The notes under the pieces are model-generated. The model was not told the origin of the DNA. It did no database searches and worked only from the letters and a program-made list of their open reading frames with translations. The translations under genes and the position numbers were made by a program. Below are positions 15,390 through 26,456 of a stretch of 40,457 nucleotides of DNA, in pieces. The DNA comes from an uncultured Actinomycetes bacterium (GTDB lineage: Bacteria > Actinomycetota > Actinomycetes > Mycobacteriales > Mycobacteriaceae). The stretch is taken from contig CAISDL010000060.1 of NCBI GenBank assembly GCA_903884065.1, positions 1 to 40,457 on the forward strand. The letters run 5' to 3'. The first letter of the stretch is position 1. Each line of letters starts with the position of its first letter.

Positions 15390-16277
15390 ATGGGTAGGCT
15401 TGCGGCCGCTTTCGCGGCGTCCTTCACGCTGTTCGCCACGACCGCCGTCGGCCACGTCGCCGTTCCGGCGTCGGCCGATCCGAGCGTCCAGCCGGCGGGT
15501 TCGATGCCCATCCCAGACGGTCCGGCGCCGTCCTGGATCGTGGCCGACCTCGACACCGGCCAGGTGCTGGCCGGCCGTGACATGTATGCCCCCCACCCGC
15601 CGGCCAGCACCATCAAAACCCTGCTGGCGCTCACCGCCCTCGACGAGGTCAACCTGGACGCGACGATGGTCGCCAGCACCACCGACACCTACGTCGAATG
15701 CAATTGCGCCGGCATCAAACCCGGACGCACCTACTCCGCGCGACAACTTCTCGACGCCGCCCTGCTGGTCTCCGGCAACGACGCCGCCAATGCACTGGCG
15801 GCCATGCTGGGCGGCCACGACGTCGCGGTCGACAAGATGAACGCGAAAGCAGCGGCAATCGGCGCCACCGACACCCACGCGACGTCCCCGTCGGGTCTGG
15901 ACGGCCCGGGTGGTCCCGGCTGGACCACCCCGCACGACCTGGCGGCGATCTTCCGGGCCGCGATGGCCAACCCGGTGTTCGCCCAGATCACCGCTCAGCC
16001 GACGGCGATGTTCCCGACCGACACCGGTGACAAGCCGCTCATCAATCAGGACGAGTTGCTGGTCCGTTACCCCGGGGCGATCGGCGGCAAGACCGGCTAC
16101 ACCAACGCCGCCCGCAAGACCTTCGTCGGCGCAGCCGAGCGCAACGGCCGTCGTCTGGTGATCGCGATGATGTACGGCCTGGTCCACGAGGGCGGCCCGA
16201 CCTACTGGGATCAGGCCGCCATGCTGCTGGACTGGGGTTTCGCCCAGCACCCGTCGGTGGCTGTGGCGACGCTGTAG
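15390..16277 (+). CDS. dacB2: D-alanyl-D-alanine carboxypeptidase, DacB2 type (paralogue 1)
   Basis: A 295-residue secreted penicillin-binding protein that trims the terminal D-Ala from peptidoglycan stem peptides. Signal peptide about 1-29 (…VPASA|DPS). All three active-site motifs are present: Ser73-x-x-Lys76 (STIK), Ser128-Gly-Asn130 (SGN) and Lys234-Thr-Gly (KTG). A CNC pair in YVECNCAG may form a disulfide. There is no C-terminal amphipathic anchor helix, so it is probably soluble or loosely attached. A second, clearly homologous gene lies 0.8 kb downstream at 17114, with an MPT63-like gene between them. Confidence 0.93.
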   Translation: MGRLAAAFAASFTLFATTAVGHVAVPASADPSVQPAGSMPIPDGPAPSWIVADLDTGQVLAGRDMYAPHPPASTIKTLLALTALDEVNLDATMVASTTDTYVECNCAGIKPGRTYSARQLLDAALLVSGNDAANALAAMLGGHDVAVDKMNAKAAAIGATDTHATSPSGLDGPGGPGWTTPHDLAAIFRAAMANPVFAQITAQPTAMFPTDTGDKPLINQDELLVRYPGAIGGKTGYTNAARKTFVGAAERNGRRLVIAMMYGLVHEGGPTYWDQAAMLLDWGFAQHPSVAVATL

Positions 16278-16283
16278 TCGCGC

Positions 16284-16958
16284 CTACCGGGCGTTGAAGC
16301 CCGGCGAGGCGACCTCAGCCTCACTGAGTTCGAACGGCGCGGGGGCGATGACGTTCGGGCTGGCCTCGCCGAGGTTGCCGCTGGACTCAGCGGGCATCGC
16401 TTCCGGATTGACCGTGAAGGGGTCCACTGCCGGGTTCGTGACCGGCGGCGGTATGTCCACGACGTAGGGCGCAGGTGCCGGGGGCGCAGGGACCGGGGGC
16501 TCGTCCGCAATCTCGTCGGACTCCAGCGGAATCTCACCCGGGATCCAGGCGAGGATGTCACGGACGCCGTCGTTCCAGACGACGCTGTTCGGCACCGGGC
16601 CCACCACGTCGAAGTACAGCTGGCTGCCATTCGACGCACCCCCGATAGCGGGGTAGAAAATCCCTTTTTCCGTGCGGGCGCCGAATCGGCCGATCATCGG
16701 GTCGGTGTTGCCGCCGAAGCCGTCGATCACCAGCGTGGCCGAATACAGCTTGCCGTTGTGCGGAACCGGGGCAGTGCTCGGCTTCAGCGGGAAGACGGTG
16801 TATCCGATGTAGGGCTGGCTGTTCGGGCCGTTCAGCCGCTCCTGCTCGCCGAAGATCTTGATGTTGTCGGCCGCGGAGGCCGGTGCAGCGGTGCCGACAC
16901 CCACCCCCATCGCGACGATGACGGCGGCGGCCACTCCGGCCAGCTTGTGAATGTTCAC
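16284..16958 (-). CDS. Secreted MPT63-domain protein with Pro-rich tail
   Basis: A 224-residue protein. The GTG start is chosen because GGAGGGAG sits 7 nt upstream and because it gives a clean signal peptide (MNIHKLAGVAAAVIVAMGVG, cut near ASA|ADN). The mature domain contains KLYSATLVIDG, MIGRFGARTEKGI, SQLYFDVVGPVP and GVRDILAWIP, matching the beta-sandwich MPT63/MPB63 (DUF1942) family, secreted antigens of unknown function. It differs from the 159-residue M. tuberculosis antigen by a C-terminal extension of about 75 residues rich in Pro (PPVPAPPAPAPYVVDIPPP). It converges on dacB2 paralogue 1 with a 6-nt gap and is divergent from paralogue 2, which suggests a cell-surface location. Confidence 0.83.
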   Translation of the reverse strand: MNIHKLAGVAAAVIVAMGVGVGTAAPASAADNIKIFGEQERLNGPNSQPYIGYTVFPLKPSTAPVPHNGKLYSATLVIDGFGGNTDPMIGRFGARTEKGIFYPAIGGASNGSQLYFDVVGPVPNSVVWNDGVRDILAWIPGEIPLESDEIADEPPVPAPPAPAPYVVDIPPPVTNPAVDPFTVNPEAMPAESSGNLGEASPNVIAPAPFELSEAEVASPGFNAR

Positions 16959-16973
16959 GCGGGACTCCCTCCG

Positions 16974-16985
16974 ATTACCGGTAAT
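16974..16985. promoter_or_regulatory. 12-bp palindrome upstream of MPT63-like gene
   Basis: ATTACCGGTAAT is a perfect palindrome 16 nt upstream of the GTG start, just before the ribosome binding site. Its position suits an operator overlapping the transcription start. The regulator is unknown. Confidence 0.35.
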
Positions 16986-17099
16986 GCAGCGGAACTTACC
17001 TTCCCAGGCCGCTTGGGAAACGGCAAACCGGCGGCGCGCCGCACACGTTCGCAACCGATCGGAGACCGCCTCGAAACCCAAACCGCCGGAAATCCGGGC

Positions 17100-17105
17100 T
17101 AATCT
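17100..17105 (+). promoter_or_regulatory. Leaderless-type -10 box of second dacB2 paralogue
   Basis: TAATCT, then 8 nt, then the ATG at 17114; no Shine-Dalgarno. The spacing is identical to that of paralogue 1. Confidence 0.55.
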
Positions 17106-17113
17106 CGGCAACC

Positions 17114-17962
17114 ATGCCGGTGCTGCCCCTGGGACTGCGTGGCGCTGCGGCGGCCATGACGGTGATGTTGTCCGTTGCGCTCGCAACACCGCTCGCCGCC
17201 GCCGACCCCGCCCAGCCCTCCGCCATCGCCCCGCCCGCGGGCCCCGCACCGGCCTGGCTGGTCGCAGATACGGTCAGCGGTCGGATCCTGGGCGCCCAGG
17301 ATGCCTTCGTCCCGCTCGCACCGGCCAGCACCATCAAGGCATTGCTGGCGATGGTCGTCTTCGACCAAGTGCCGATGGAGACTGCCGCGCAGGCCACGTG
17401 GGACGAAACCGATGTCGAATGTTCGTGCGTGGACCTGGTGCCCGGCCAGGTCTACACCGCTCGACAGTTGCTCGATGCGCTGCTCATGGTGTCGGGCAAC
17501 GACGCGGCCAACATGCTCGCCGACATGCTGGGCGGCACGCAGACAGCGGTGGCGAAGATGAACGCCAAGGCGGTTGCGGTCGGCGCACGCGCAACCCGGG
17601 CCGCTTCCCCGTCGGGTCTGGACGGCCCGGGTTGGGAGTCGGTGACCACGCCCTACGACCTGGCGATGATTTATCGTGCGGCGCTGAGCTATCCGTTGTT
17701 CGCCCAGATCCTGCACCAGCCCACGGCCGCGTTTCCCGACGGCGCGGGCGGGTTCAAGCGGATCGCCAGCCACGACCCGAATCTGCCGGACTATCCCGGC
17801 TTCATCGGCGGCAAGACGGGTTACACCAACCTCGCCCAGGAGACCTACGTCGCGATGGCGCAACGGGACGGCCGGCAGCTCATCGCGGTCATGATGTACG
17901 GCAAAGACGACTTGTGGGACCAGGGAAGGGCTCTGCTGGACTGGGGCTTCGCCCAGAGCTAG
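17114..17962 (+). CDS. D-alanyl-D-alanine carboxypeptidase, DacB2 type (paralogue 2)
   Basis: A 282-residue exported carboxypeptidase homologous over its full length to the gene at 15390. Signal peptide about 1-30 (…TPLAAA|DPA). Active-site motifs are STIK (Ser72, Lys75), SGN (127-129) and KTG (234-236), so it should be catalytically intact. The paired Cys motif is kept as VECSC. Shared blocks such as ASPSGLDGPG, GGKTGYTN and LDWGFAQ show the two genes arose by duplication. I recall a single gene (Rv2911) at this place in M. tuberculosis. The stop codon overlaps that of the convergent amidohydrolase by 4 nt. Confidence 0.92.
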   Translation: MPVLPLGLRGAAAAMTVMLSVALATPLAAADPAQPSAIAPPAGPAPAWLVADTVSGRILGAQDAFVPLAPASTIKALLAMVVFDQVPMETAAQATWDETDVECSCVDLVPGQVYTARQLLDALLMVSGNDAANMLADMLGGTQTAVAKMNAKAVAVGARATRAASPSGLDGPGWESVTTPYDLAMIYRAALSYPLFAQILHQPTAAFPDGAGGFKRIASHDPNLPDYPGFIGGKTGYTNLAQETYVAMAQRDGRQLIAVMMYGKDDLWDQGRALLDWGFAQS

Positions 17963-19035
17963 TGGATCCGCCCGCGCAGGATCACCCGGTCCGGCCGGGA
18001 CAGCACCTGCGGCCCTGACCGCGGATCGTCGGCGAAGCACAGCAGGTCCGCCGCAGCTCCATCGGTTAACACCTCGCGGCCCAACCATTTTCGCGCCTGC
18101 CAGCTTGCCGCACCCAGCGCCTCGGTCGGTGTCATCCCGACTCCCTTGAGCGCCTCCACCTCGTCGGCGATCAACCCGTGGGCCAGGTTTCCGCCCGCAT
18201 CGCTGCCGGCGTAGATCGGCACGCCGGCTTCCCGGGCGGCTGCGATCCGTGGGCGACAGCGCGCGTAGAGGTCACGCATGTGGGCGGCATAGGTGGGGAA
18301 TCGTGCTCCCGCATCGGCGAATCCGGGAAAGTTCTCGATGTTGATGAGAGTGGGGACCAGCGCGGTGCCCCGCTGCGCCATCAGGGCGACGGTGTCGTCG
18401 GTCAGCCCGGTGCCGTGTTCGATGCAGTCGATTCCGGCGTTGATCAGACCCGGCAGAGCATCCTCGGCGAACACGTGCGCGGTCACCCGGGCGCCCGCGG
18501 CGTGCGCGGCCGCGACGGCGGCCACCAGAACCTCGTCGGACCACAGCGGCGCCAGGTCGCCCGCGGAGCGATCGATCCAGTCGCCGACCAGCTTGACCCA
18601 GCCGTCTCCCCGACGAGCCTGCTCGGACACCGCATCGGGCAGCTGCCACTCGTCTTCGAGCTCGATGGCATAGTCCTTCATGTAGCGCTTGGGCCGCGCC
18701 AGATGCCTTCCAGCCCTGATGATCTCGGGAAGATCGTGGTGATCGTCGAGCCAGCGGGTGTCTGTCGGCGATCCGCAGTCCCGCAACAGCAGAGCGCCGG
18801 CGTCGCGCTCGGTCTCGGCCTGGGCGATCGCCTCGTCGAGTCCGACCGGACCATGCGGGCCCAGACCGACGTGGCAGTGCGCGTCGACGAGTCCGGGGAT
18901 GATCCAGCCGCCATCGAAGACGGTGTCGGCCCCCGCGACAGGTTCCCGGCGCAGAATACCGTCGGCGATCCACCACTCGACGGGTTCGCCGTCCGGCAGT
19001 CCGCGCCCCCGGACGTGGAGAGCGCCGCCGGCCAC
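17959..19035 (-). CDS. Metal-dependent amidohydrolase (Rv2915c-like)
   Basis: A 358-residue TIM-barrel amidohydrolase of the imidazolonepropionase/prolidase-like group. Metal ligands and active-site residues are visible: His53 and His55 (DAHCH), Lys148 (WVKLVGD, likely carboxylated), His187 (TAHVF), His207 (IEHGTG) and Asp279 (AGSDAG). The C-terminal DLLCFADDPRSGP and IRGR-like strands belong to the small beta domain. Substrate is unknown; members act on cyclic amides, imidazolones or dipeptides. Start is GTG one base after the ffh stop (19037-19039), so it is probably translated from the ffh transcript. It is unrelated in detail to the deacylase remnant at 1932-2086. Confidence 0.88.
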   Translation of the reverse strand: MAGGALHVRGRGLPDGEPVEWWIADGILRREPVAGADTVFDGGWIIPGLVDAHCHVGLGPHGPVGLDEAIAQAETERDAGALLLRDCGSPTDTRWLDDHHDLPEIIRAGRHLARPKRYMKDYAIELEDEWQLPDAVSEQARRGDGWVKLVGDWIDRSAGDLAPLWSDEVLVAAVAAAHAAGARVTAHVFAEDALPGLINAGIDCIEHGTGLTDDTVALMAQRGTALVPTLINIENFPGFADAGARFPTYAAHMRDLYARCRPRIAAAREAGVPIYAGSDAGGNLAHGLIADEVEALKGVGMTPTEALGAASWQARKWLGREVLTDGAAADLLCFADDPRSGPQVLSRPDRVILRGRIH

Positions 19036-19036
19036 G

Positions 19037-20608
19037 CTAGTTCTGGCCGGGGAATTTCAACTTGGACAGATCGAAATCCGCCAGACCCGGCGGCAACTCG
19101 TTGAGCCCCTCGGGCATCTGGGACAGATCGGGGAAGCCGCCGGGCAACCCGGCGCCCAACGGCCCACCCAGCATCGGGTTGCGCCTCGCCGGAGTCGGCC
19201 CCCGGCCCTTGCCCTTGCCCTTTTTCTTGTTGTTCTTGGCGCTGCGCTTGCTCGATCGACGGCCGAAGGGCATCCCCATCGCACCGGCCATCTGGGACAT
19301 CATCTTGCGCGCCTCGAAGAAGCGGTCGACGAGTTGGTTGACCTCCGAGACCGTCACCCCGGATCCGTTGGCGATCCGCAGTCGCCGCGAGGCGTTGATG
19401 ATCTTCGGGTCGGCCCGTTCATCGGGGGTCATACCGCGGATGATGGCCTGTAACCGGTCCAGGTGGCTGTCGTCCACGGCCGCCAGGGCATCCTTCATGC
19501 CGGCCGCGCCGGGCAGCATGCCCAACAAGTTGCCGATCGGGCCCATCTTGCGGATCATCAGCATCTGCTCGAGGAAGTCCTCCAGCGTCAGTTCACCGGC
19601 GCCGATCTTGGCCGCCGCCTCCTCCGCCTTCTGGGCGTCGAACACCTGCTCGGCCTGCTCGATGAGCGACAGCACGTCGCCCATGCCCAGGATGCGGCTG
19701 GCCATCCGGTCGGGGTGGAAGACGTCGAAGTCGTCCAGCTTCTCACCGGTGGACGCGAAAAGAATTGGCACACCGGTGATCTCGCGCACCGACAGCGCCG
19801 CACCACCACGGGCATCACCGTCGAGCTTGGTCAGCACGACTCCGGTGAAGCCGACACCCTGGCCGAAGGCGTCGGCGGTGGCCACGGCGTCCTGGCCGAT
19901 CATCGCGTCGAGCACGAACAGCGTCTCATCCGGCTGCACGGCATCGCGAATGGCGGCGGCCTGGGCCATCAGGACGTCGTCGATGCCGAGCCGGCCCGCG
20001 GTGTCGATGATGACGACGTCGAAGTACTTGGATTTGGCTTCGGCCAGACCGGCCGCGGCGACCGCAACCGGGTCGCCGGGGCCCCACCCCTCGGACTCCA
20101 TCGATTCCACGGAGGTGCCCGGATGCGGGGCGAAGACGCTGACGCCGGCCCGGTCGCCGACGACCTGGAGTTGGGTCACCGCTCCCGGACGCTGCAGATC
20201 GCAGGCCACCAGCAGCGGGGTGTGGCCCTGGCCGCGCAGCCACTTGGCGAGCTTGCCGGCCAGCGTCGTCTTACCGGCGCCCTGCAGGCCGGCGAGCATG
20301 ATCACCGTCGGCGGAGTCTTGGCGAAGGAAAGCCGGCGGGTCTCCCCACCGAGGATGCCGACGAGCTCGTCGTTGACGATCTTGACGACCTGCTGAGCCG
20401 GGTTCAGCGCACCGGAGACCTCGGAGCCGCGCGCGCGTTCTTTGACGCGGCCGATGAACTCCCGCACCACGGGCAGCGAGACGTCGGCCTCCAGCAGCGC
20501 CACCCGGATCTCACGGGCGGTGGCGTCGATGTCGGCGTCGGTCAGCCGGCCCTTGGCGCGCAGGCCGGAGAGCGCAGTTGTCAGCCGGTCGGAGAGGGAT
20601 TCAAACAC
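19037..20608 (-). CDS. ffh: Signal recognition particle protein Ffh (SRP54)
   Basis: A 523-residue SRP GTPase. The N domain (1-about 95) is followed by the G domain with GLQGAGKT (107-114), DTAGRLGIDD and TKLDGDARGG. The M domain (about 300-450) has Met-rich helices such as MLMIRKMGPIGNLLGMLPG and the RNA-binding SGVTVSEVNQLVDRF segment. The C-terminus is extended and basic (KRSAKNNKKKGKGKGRG), as in other mycobacteria. It binds 4.5S RNA and nascent signal anchors and docks on FtsY. Start is GTG with a TAGGCT box exactly 6 nt upstream, a leaderless arrangement. Confidence 0.97.
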   Translation of the reverse strand: MFESLSDRLTTALSGLRAKGRLTDADIDATAREIRVALLEADVSLPVVREFIGRVKERARGSEVSGALNPAQQVVKIVNDELVGILGGETRRLSFAKTPPTVIMLAGLQGAGKTTLAGKLAKWLRGQGHTPLLVACDLQRPGAVTQLQVVGDRAGVSVFAPHPGTSVESMESEGWGPGDPVAVAAAGLAEAKSKYFDVVIIDTAGRLGIDDVLMAQAAAIRDAVQPDETLFVLDAMIGQDAVATADAFGQGVGFTGVVLTKLDGDARGGAALSVREITGVPILFASTGEKLDDFDVFHPDRMASRILGMGDVLSLIEQAEQVFDAQKAEEAAAKIGAGELTLEDFLEQMLMIRKMGPIGNLLGMLPGAAGMKDALAAVDDSHLDRLQAIIRGMTPDERADPKIINASRRLRIANGSGVTVSEVNQLVDRFFEARKMMSQMAGAMGMPFGRRSSKRSAKNNKKKGKGKGRGPTPARRNPMLGGPLGAGLPGGFPDLSQMPEGLNELPPGLADFDLSKLKFPGQN

Positions 20609-20614
20609 CCGGCC

Positions 20615-20620
20615 AGCCTA
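20615..20620 (-). promoter_or_regulatory. Leaderless-type -10 box of ffh
   Basis: Minus-strand TAGGCT, 6 nt, then GTG of ffh. It lies in the 53-nt gap between the glnD stop and the ffh start, giving ffh its own promoter. Confidence 0.55.
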
Positions 20621-20661
20621 CCCACCTGCGACGCGCCACCCGGGCAAACCCCGGCGGCGGG

Positions 20662-23127
20662 TCAGCCTGCCTGTTGAACGGGCTTGGGCGGGGGCGGAGC
20701 GGGCAACGCCGCGTAAAGCTCACTCTCCAGCGCCTCACGGGCGGCACGGGAGGCGGGTGCGGTGATCGCGAACACGTCGATCACCGAGGACCCGAACGTG
20801 GTGATCTTCGCCCAGGCGATGTCGATTCCCGCCTTCTCGAACACCCCTGTCAGCACGGCCAGCAGACCGGTCCGGTCGCTGGCGCGGACCTCGACCAACT
20901 GCCGGCCGGTCGGATCGGGATCGTGCCAGAGGATGCGCGGCGGGGCCGGCGCGGCGCCGGGAACGGCGGGCTTGGGCTCCCCGGCGCGCTCCGTTCCGTA
21001 CTGCGCGGTCTCCCGGTCGCGCTTCTGCAGCGAGCCGACGGCGTCCAACTCTCCGTCCAGAGCGAGGATGAACTGCTGGCGGATCAGTTCCGCCGCCGGC
21101 GGGGAACCGAAGTGCGGCGACACCACAAAGGTGTTGATCGCCGAACCTTCCTCGCTGTTGACCGACGCCGAGTGCACACCCAGGGCGTTGAGCGCCAGCA
21201 CCCCGGCCGCCTTCGACAGCAGGCCGCGGCGATCCGGCGCGATCATGGTGACTGCGAAAGTGTGCGGCGACTCCCCTGGTACCAGTTCCACGTGCACCGC
21301 GCCGTCGCGGGCCAGCGAAAGATGTTCCTCCGGAACGGGTTCCGGCTCAGGCTCGGCTTCGCCGGCCATCACCGCCCGGCAGCGACGAACGAGGTCGCCG
21401 ATGAGCGTGGCCTTCCAGTCGCCCCATACCCCCGGTCCGGTGGCCAGCGAATCGGCTTCGGCCAGCACGTGGAGCAGTTCCAGCAGAACCGGATCGCCGC
21501 CGACCGCGTCGACGACCCCGTTGATGACGGCCGGATCCTGAAGGTCCCGGCGGGTGGCCGCATTGGGCAACAACAGATGGTGGCGCACGATCGCCGACAA
21601 CAACCGAACGTCAGAGGGCCACAGACCGAGGCGCTCCCCCACCCGGATGGCCAGTTCGGCGCCGATGGTGCTGTGATCGCCGGCACGGCCCTTGCCGATG
21701 TCGTGCAACAGTGCGCCCAGCACCAGCAGATCCGGCCGCGACACCCGCGTGGTGAATGCGCTTGCCCGAGAGACCGTTTCAACCAGATGACGGTCAACGG
21801 TCCAGGTGTGCACCGGATCGCGCGGCGGAAGATCGCGCACCGCCCCCCATTCCGGGAAAAGTCGTCCCCACAGACCGGTGCGATCCAGGGCCTCGATCAC
21901 GGTCACCGCGGTCGGTCCGGAACTCAGCAACACCAGCAGGTCGTCGAGGGCGTCACGCGGCCACGGCGCGCGGGGTTCGGCGGCGGTGTCGGCAAGCCGG
22001 GCCAGAGTGGAGGCCGCAATGGGTATGCCGGTGGACGCCGAGGCCGCGGCCACGCGCAGGGGCAGGCCCGGATCACGCTGCGGCCTGGCATCGCGGGCGA
22101 GGACCACCTCGCCCGCGTACTCCACCACCCCCTCATCGAGGGGACGGCGGACCGGCCGCCGCAGCGCGGAAAATCCGCGCCGGGGCAGGGCATTGCCCGC
22201 GGTGCGCAATCCCGCGTCGACGTAATAGCTCACCGTGCGAGCCGAATCGGACAGTGTGCGGGCCAGATCGAACCGGTCGCCGATCCGCAACGCGGCGCCG
22301 ATCTCGTCGGCGTACTGGGCCAGCAACTGGTCGCGGCCGCGCTTGGCCACCCGGTGCAACTCGGTGCGGACGTTCAGCAGCGACAGTTGCGCCGCCCCCA
22401 GGGACCCGGTCGGCGACTCGCTGTTGACGCCCGGGTAGACGTCGGCCAGTTGCGCGAGAGCCAGGGCGTTGAGCAACTGGATGTCGCGCAGGCCTCCCAT
22501 GCCCGCCTTGAGGTCGGGTTCGGCGCGGTGGGCGATCTGGCCGCTGCGCTGCCACCGCGACTTCGCCTGCTCCACAAGTTCCTCGAACCGGGAAGCGATG
22601 CCGGCACGCCACTGCCGGCGGGCCCCCGTGATCAGCTGGGTGGACAACCCGTCATTGCCGGCGATGTGGCGGGCCTCCAGCATGGCCAGCCCCGCCGAAA
22701 TGTCACCGCCTGCCACCTGAAGTGCTTCGGAAACGGTCCGGACGCTGTGATCGAGCCGAATGTTGGCGTCCCACAACGGGTACCAGAGCATCTCGGCCAC
22801 CTGGGTCACCGTGTCGGCGGGCATGTCGTCATGCAACAGCATGAGGTCCAGGTCCGAGTAGGGAACCAACTCCCGGCGGCCCAATCCCCCGGTGGCGACG
22901 ATGGCGAATCCGCTGTCGGGGGTGATTCCTATCTCGGTGGCCTTGGTGACGAGCCAGAGTTCGTGAAGGTCGAGCAATGCCTCCCGTAACGCCGCCGCGT
23001 CGAGCCGCCGGTGTCCGTTGTCGAGGAGTTGCCGGCTCGCCGCGGCGAGGTCGGTTGCGGGATGCAACGACTCCGCCGTCGGGGGCTCCCACCTCCCGGC
23101 GGCGGAGTCGTTGCTTCGCTTGGTCAT
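20662..23127 (-). CDS. glnD: PII nucleotidyltransferase GlnD
   Basis: An 821-residue protein that modifies and demodifies the PII protein GlnB according to nitrogen status. The nucleotidyltransferase domain has [15 protein letters not shown] (80-94, with Asp92 and Asp94 as metal ligands). A GlnE/GlnD helical region follows, then an HD domain with LLHDIGKG (about residue 470), then two C-terminal ACT domains (about 624 and 744, with IAPDRRGLL and [10 protein letters not shown]), which sense glutamine. In actinobacteria the modification of PII is adenylylation rather than uridylylation. I choose the ATG opening [11 protein letters not shown], 17 nt after the glnB stop; longer versions overlap glnB. 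It is third in an amt-glnB-glnD operon. Confidence 0.95.
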   Translation of the reverse strand: MTKRSNDSAAGRWEPPTAESLHPATDLAAASRQLLDNGHRRLDAAALREALLDLHELWLVTKATEIGITPDSGFAIVATGGLGRRELVPYSDLDLMLLHDDMPADTVTQVAEMLWYPLWDANIRLDHSVRTVSEALQVAGGDISAGLAMLEARHIAGNDGLSTQLITGARRQWRAGIASRFEELVEQAKSRWQRSGQIAHRAEPDLKAGMGGLRDIQLLNALALAQLADVYPGVNSESPTGSLGAAQLSLLNVRTELHRVAKRGRDQLLAQYADEIGAALRIGDRFDLARTLSDSARTVSYYVDAGLRTAGNALPRRGFSALRRPVRRPLDEGVVEYAGEVVLARDARPQRDPGLPLRVAAASASTGIPIAASTLARLADTAAEPRAPWPRDALDDLLVLLSSGPTAVTVIEALDRTGLWGRLFPEWGAVRDLPPRDPVHTWTVDRHLVETVSRASAFTTRVSRPDLLVLGALLHDIGKGRAGDHSTIGAELAIRVGERLGLWPSDVRLLSAIVRHHLLLPNAATRRDLQDPAVINGVVDAVGGDPVLLELLHVLAEADSLATGPGVWGDWKATLIGDLVRRCRAVMAGEAEPEPEPVPEEHLSLARDGAVHVELVPGESPHTFAVTMIAPDRRGLLSKAAGVLALNALGVHSASVNSEEGSAINTFVVSPHFGSPPAAELIRQQFILALDGELDAVGSLQKRDRETAQYGTERAGEPKPAVPGAAPAPPRILWHDPDPTGRQLVEVRASDRTGLLAVLTGVFEKAGIDIAWAKITTFGSSVIDVFAITAPASRAAREALESELYAALPAPPPPKPVQQAG

Positions 23128-23143
23128 TGCGGTACCCAGCGCG

Positions 23144-24867
<1,724 letters not shown>

Positions 24868-24984
24868 TCGTAGTTCCTTCCTGTATGTCGCCGTCGACCG
24901 ACGACTCGGAAGGAACACTGCGCAGCGGTTGTTTCGGAGAACGGCCTCTGGTGTTTCGTCCAGATGAACGGATACCCGGCTGAG

Positions 24985-25000
24985 GTTTCGCTGTTGTTAC
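24985..25000 (-). promoter_or_regulatory. GlnR-type half-site upstream of amt
   Basis: Minus strand GTAAC-AACAGC-GAAAC exactly matches the GTNAC-N6-GAAAC consensus recalled for the actinobacterial nitrogen regulator GlnR, about 118 nt before the amt start. Two more GAAAC elements lie downstream at 24953-24957 and 24931-24935, 22 bp apart, the usual a-site/b-site periodicity, but their GTNAC partners are degenerate. Confidence 0.65.
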
Positions 25001-25010
25001 GTCCCGCGAT

Positions 25011-26387
25011 TCAGCCCAGTAGGGCGTCGACGAACGCCGCCGGTTCGAACGGTGCGAGGTCGTCCGGGCCCTCGCCGAGCCCGACCAGTTTCACCGGTAC
25101 ACCGAGTTCCTGCTGAACCCGGAACACGATGCCGCCCTTGGCGGTTCCATCCAGCTTGGTCAGCACCACACCGGTGATGTCGACCACATCGGCGAACACC
25201 CGAGCCTGGGTCAGGCCGTTCTGGCCGATGGTCGCATCGAGCACCAGCAGCACCTCGTCCACCGCGGCGGCCCGCTTCTCCATCACCCGCTTGACCTTGC
25301 CCAACTCGTCCATCAGCCCGGTCTTGGTGTGCAGCCGACCGGCGGTGTCGATGACCACCACATCGGCGCCCGACGCGATGCCGCGGTCGACGGCGTCGTA
25401 GGCCACCGAGGCCGGGTCGGCGCCTTCAGGACCGCGCACGACCTCCGCGCCCACCCTGGCCGCCCACGCCTGCAACTGATCGGCGGCCGCCGCACGGAAC
25501 GTGTCGGCGGCGCCGAGCACGACGCGACGTCCGTCGGCGACCAGGACCCTGGCCAGCTTCCCGACCGTGGTGGTCTTGCCCGTGCCGTTGACGCCGACCA
25601 CCAACAGCACCGACGGTTTGTCGTCGTGCGGCAGCGCCCTGATGGACCGGTCGAAGGCCGGGTTGAGTTCCTGAATCAGGACCTGGCGCAACACGGCACG
25701 GGCCTGGGCTTCGTTGCGCACGCTGCCGGCCGCCATGCCCGCCCGGAGGTGCTCGACCACCGAGGTGGTGGTCGTCGGCCCGAGATCGGCCACCAGCAGG
25801 GTGTCCTCGACCTCCTCCCAGGAGTCCTCGTCGAGGTCGCCGCCGCCCAGCAGGCCCAGCATGCTGCGCCCGAAGGCGTTCTGGGACTTGGCCAGCCGCC
25901 CGCGCAGCCGTTCCAGGCGGCCGGCCGTGGGGGCGATCGACTCCAGGTCGGGGGCCACCGGCACGACGGTCCCGGTGACGATCTCCTCGACCACCGGCAC
26001 GTCGGGCGGCAGGACGTCCAGCTCGTCGGACTCCTCGACTTCCTCGATCAGTTCCGGCTCGGGCAGCCGGACCTGGGAAATCGGCCGGGTCAGCGAGTCC
26101 CGCGGGATGGCGGCATCGTCGCCGACCCCGGGCAGCCCGGTGGTATCGAGTCGCGGCGGACGCGGGCGCTCGACGGTGGCAGGTGCTGACGATTGTGTGA
26201 ACGAGATGCCGGATTTGGCGGTGTAGCCGCCTGACCGGTCGACCGGTGTGGGAGCCTCGATTTCAACGGTCTCGGGGGCGGGGCGCAGGCTGACCTGACG
26301 GCGCCGGTAGAGCACCGACCCGACGACCAGTGCGAGGATGGCGAGGATGGCGATGACCGCGATGGCGATCCAGAGACCCTGTGACAC
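25011..26387 (-). CDS. ftsY: Signal recognition particle receptor FtsY
   Basis: A 458-residue SRP receptor. An N-terminal transmembrane helix (about 5-27, [19 protein letters not shown]) fixes the GTG start. An acidic, Pro-rich linker (about 30-160, with [13 protein letters not shown]) precedes the NG domains. GTPase motifs are GVNGTGKTT (about 262-270), [10 protein letters not shown] and [10 protein letters not shown]. It receives ribosome-nascent chain-Ffh complexes at the membrane. Ffh lies 5 kb away in the same window. It is divergent from the IDI-2 gene over 69 nt. Confidence 0.96.
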   Translation of the reverse strand: MSQGLWIAIAVIAILAILALVVGSVLYRRRQVSLRPAPETVEIEAPTPVDRSGGYTAKSGISFTQSSAPATVERPRPPRLDTTGLPGVGDDAAIPRDSLTRPISQVRLPEPELIEEVEESDELDVLPPDVPVVEEIVTGTVVPVAPDLESIAPTAGRLERLRGRLAKSQNAFGRSMLGLLGGGDLDEDSWEEVEDTLLVADLGPTTTTSVVEHLRAGMAAGSVRNEAQARAVLRQVLIQELNPAFDRSIRALPHDDKPSVLLVVGVNGTGKTTTVGKLARVLVADGRRVVLGAADTFRAAAADQLQAWAARVGAEVVRGPEGADPASVAYDAVDRGIASGADVVVIDTAGRLHTKTGLMDELGKVKRVMEKRAAAVDEVLLVLDATIGQNGLTQARVFADVVDITGVVLTKLDGTAKGGIVFRVQQELGVPVKLVGLGEGPDDLAPFEPAAFVDALLG

Positions 26388-26456
26388 CGGGCCATTGTTC
26401 CAGGGTTTACCGTCGCGCCGCCGGGTCCCGGGCAAACTCGTCGGAGATCACCGCCG

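Noticed and set aside
16951..18018. Long plus-strand reading frame over the second dacB2 paralogue
   Set aside because: Frame-shifted shadow rich in Arg and Gly; the real frame has signal peptide, STIK, SGN and KTG motifs.
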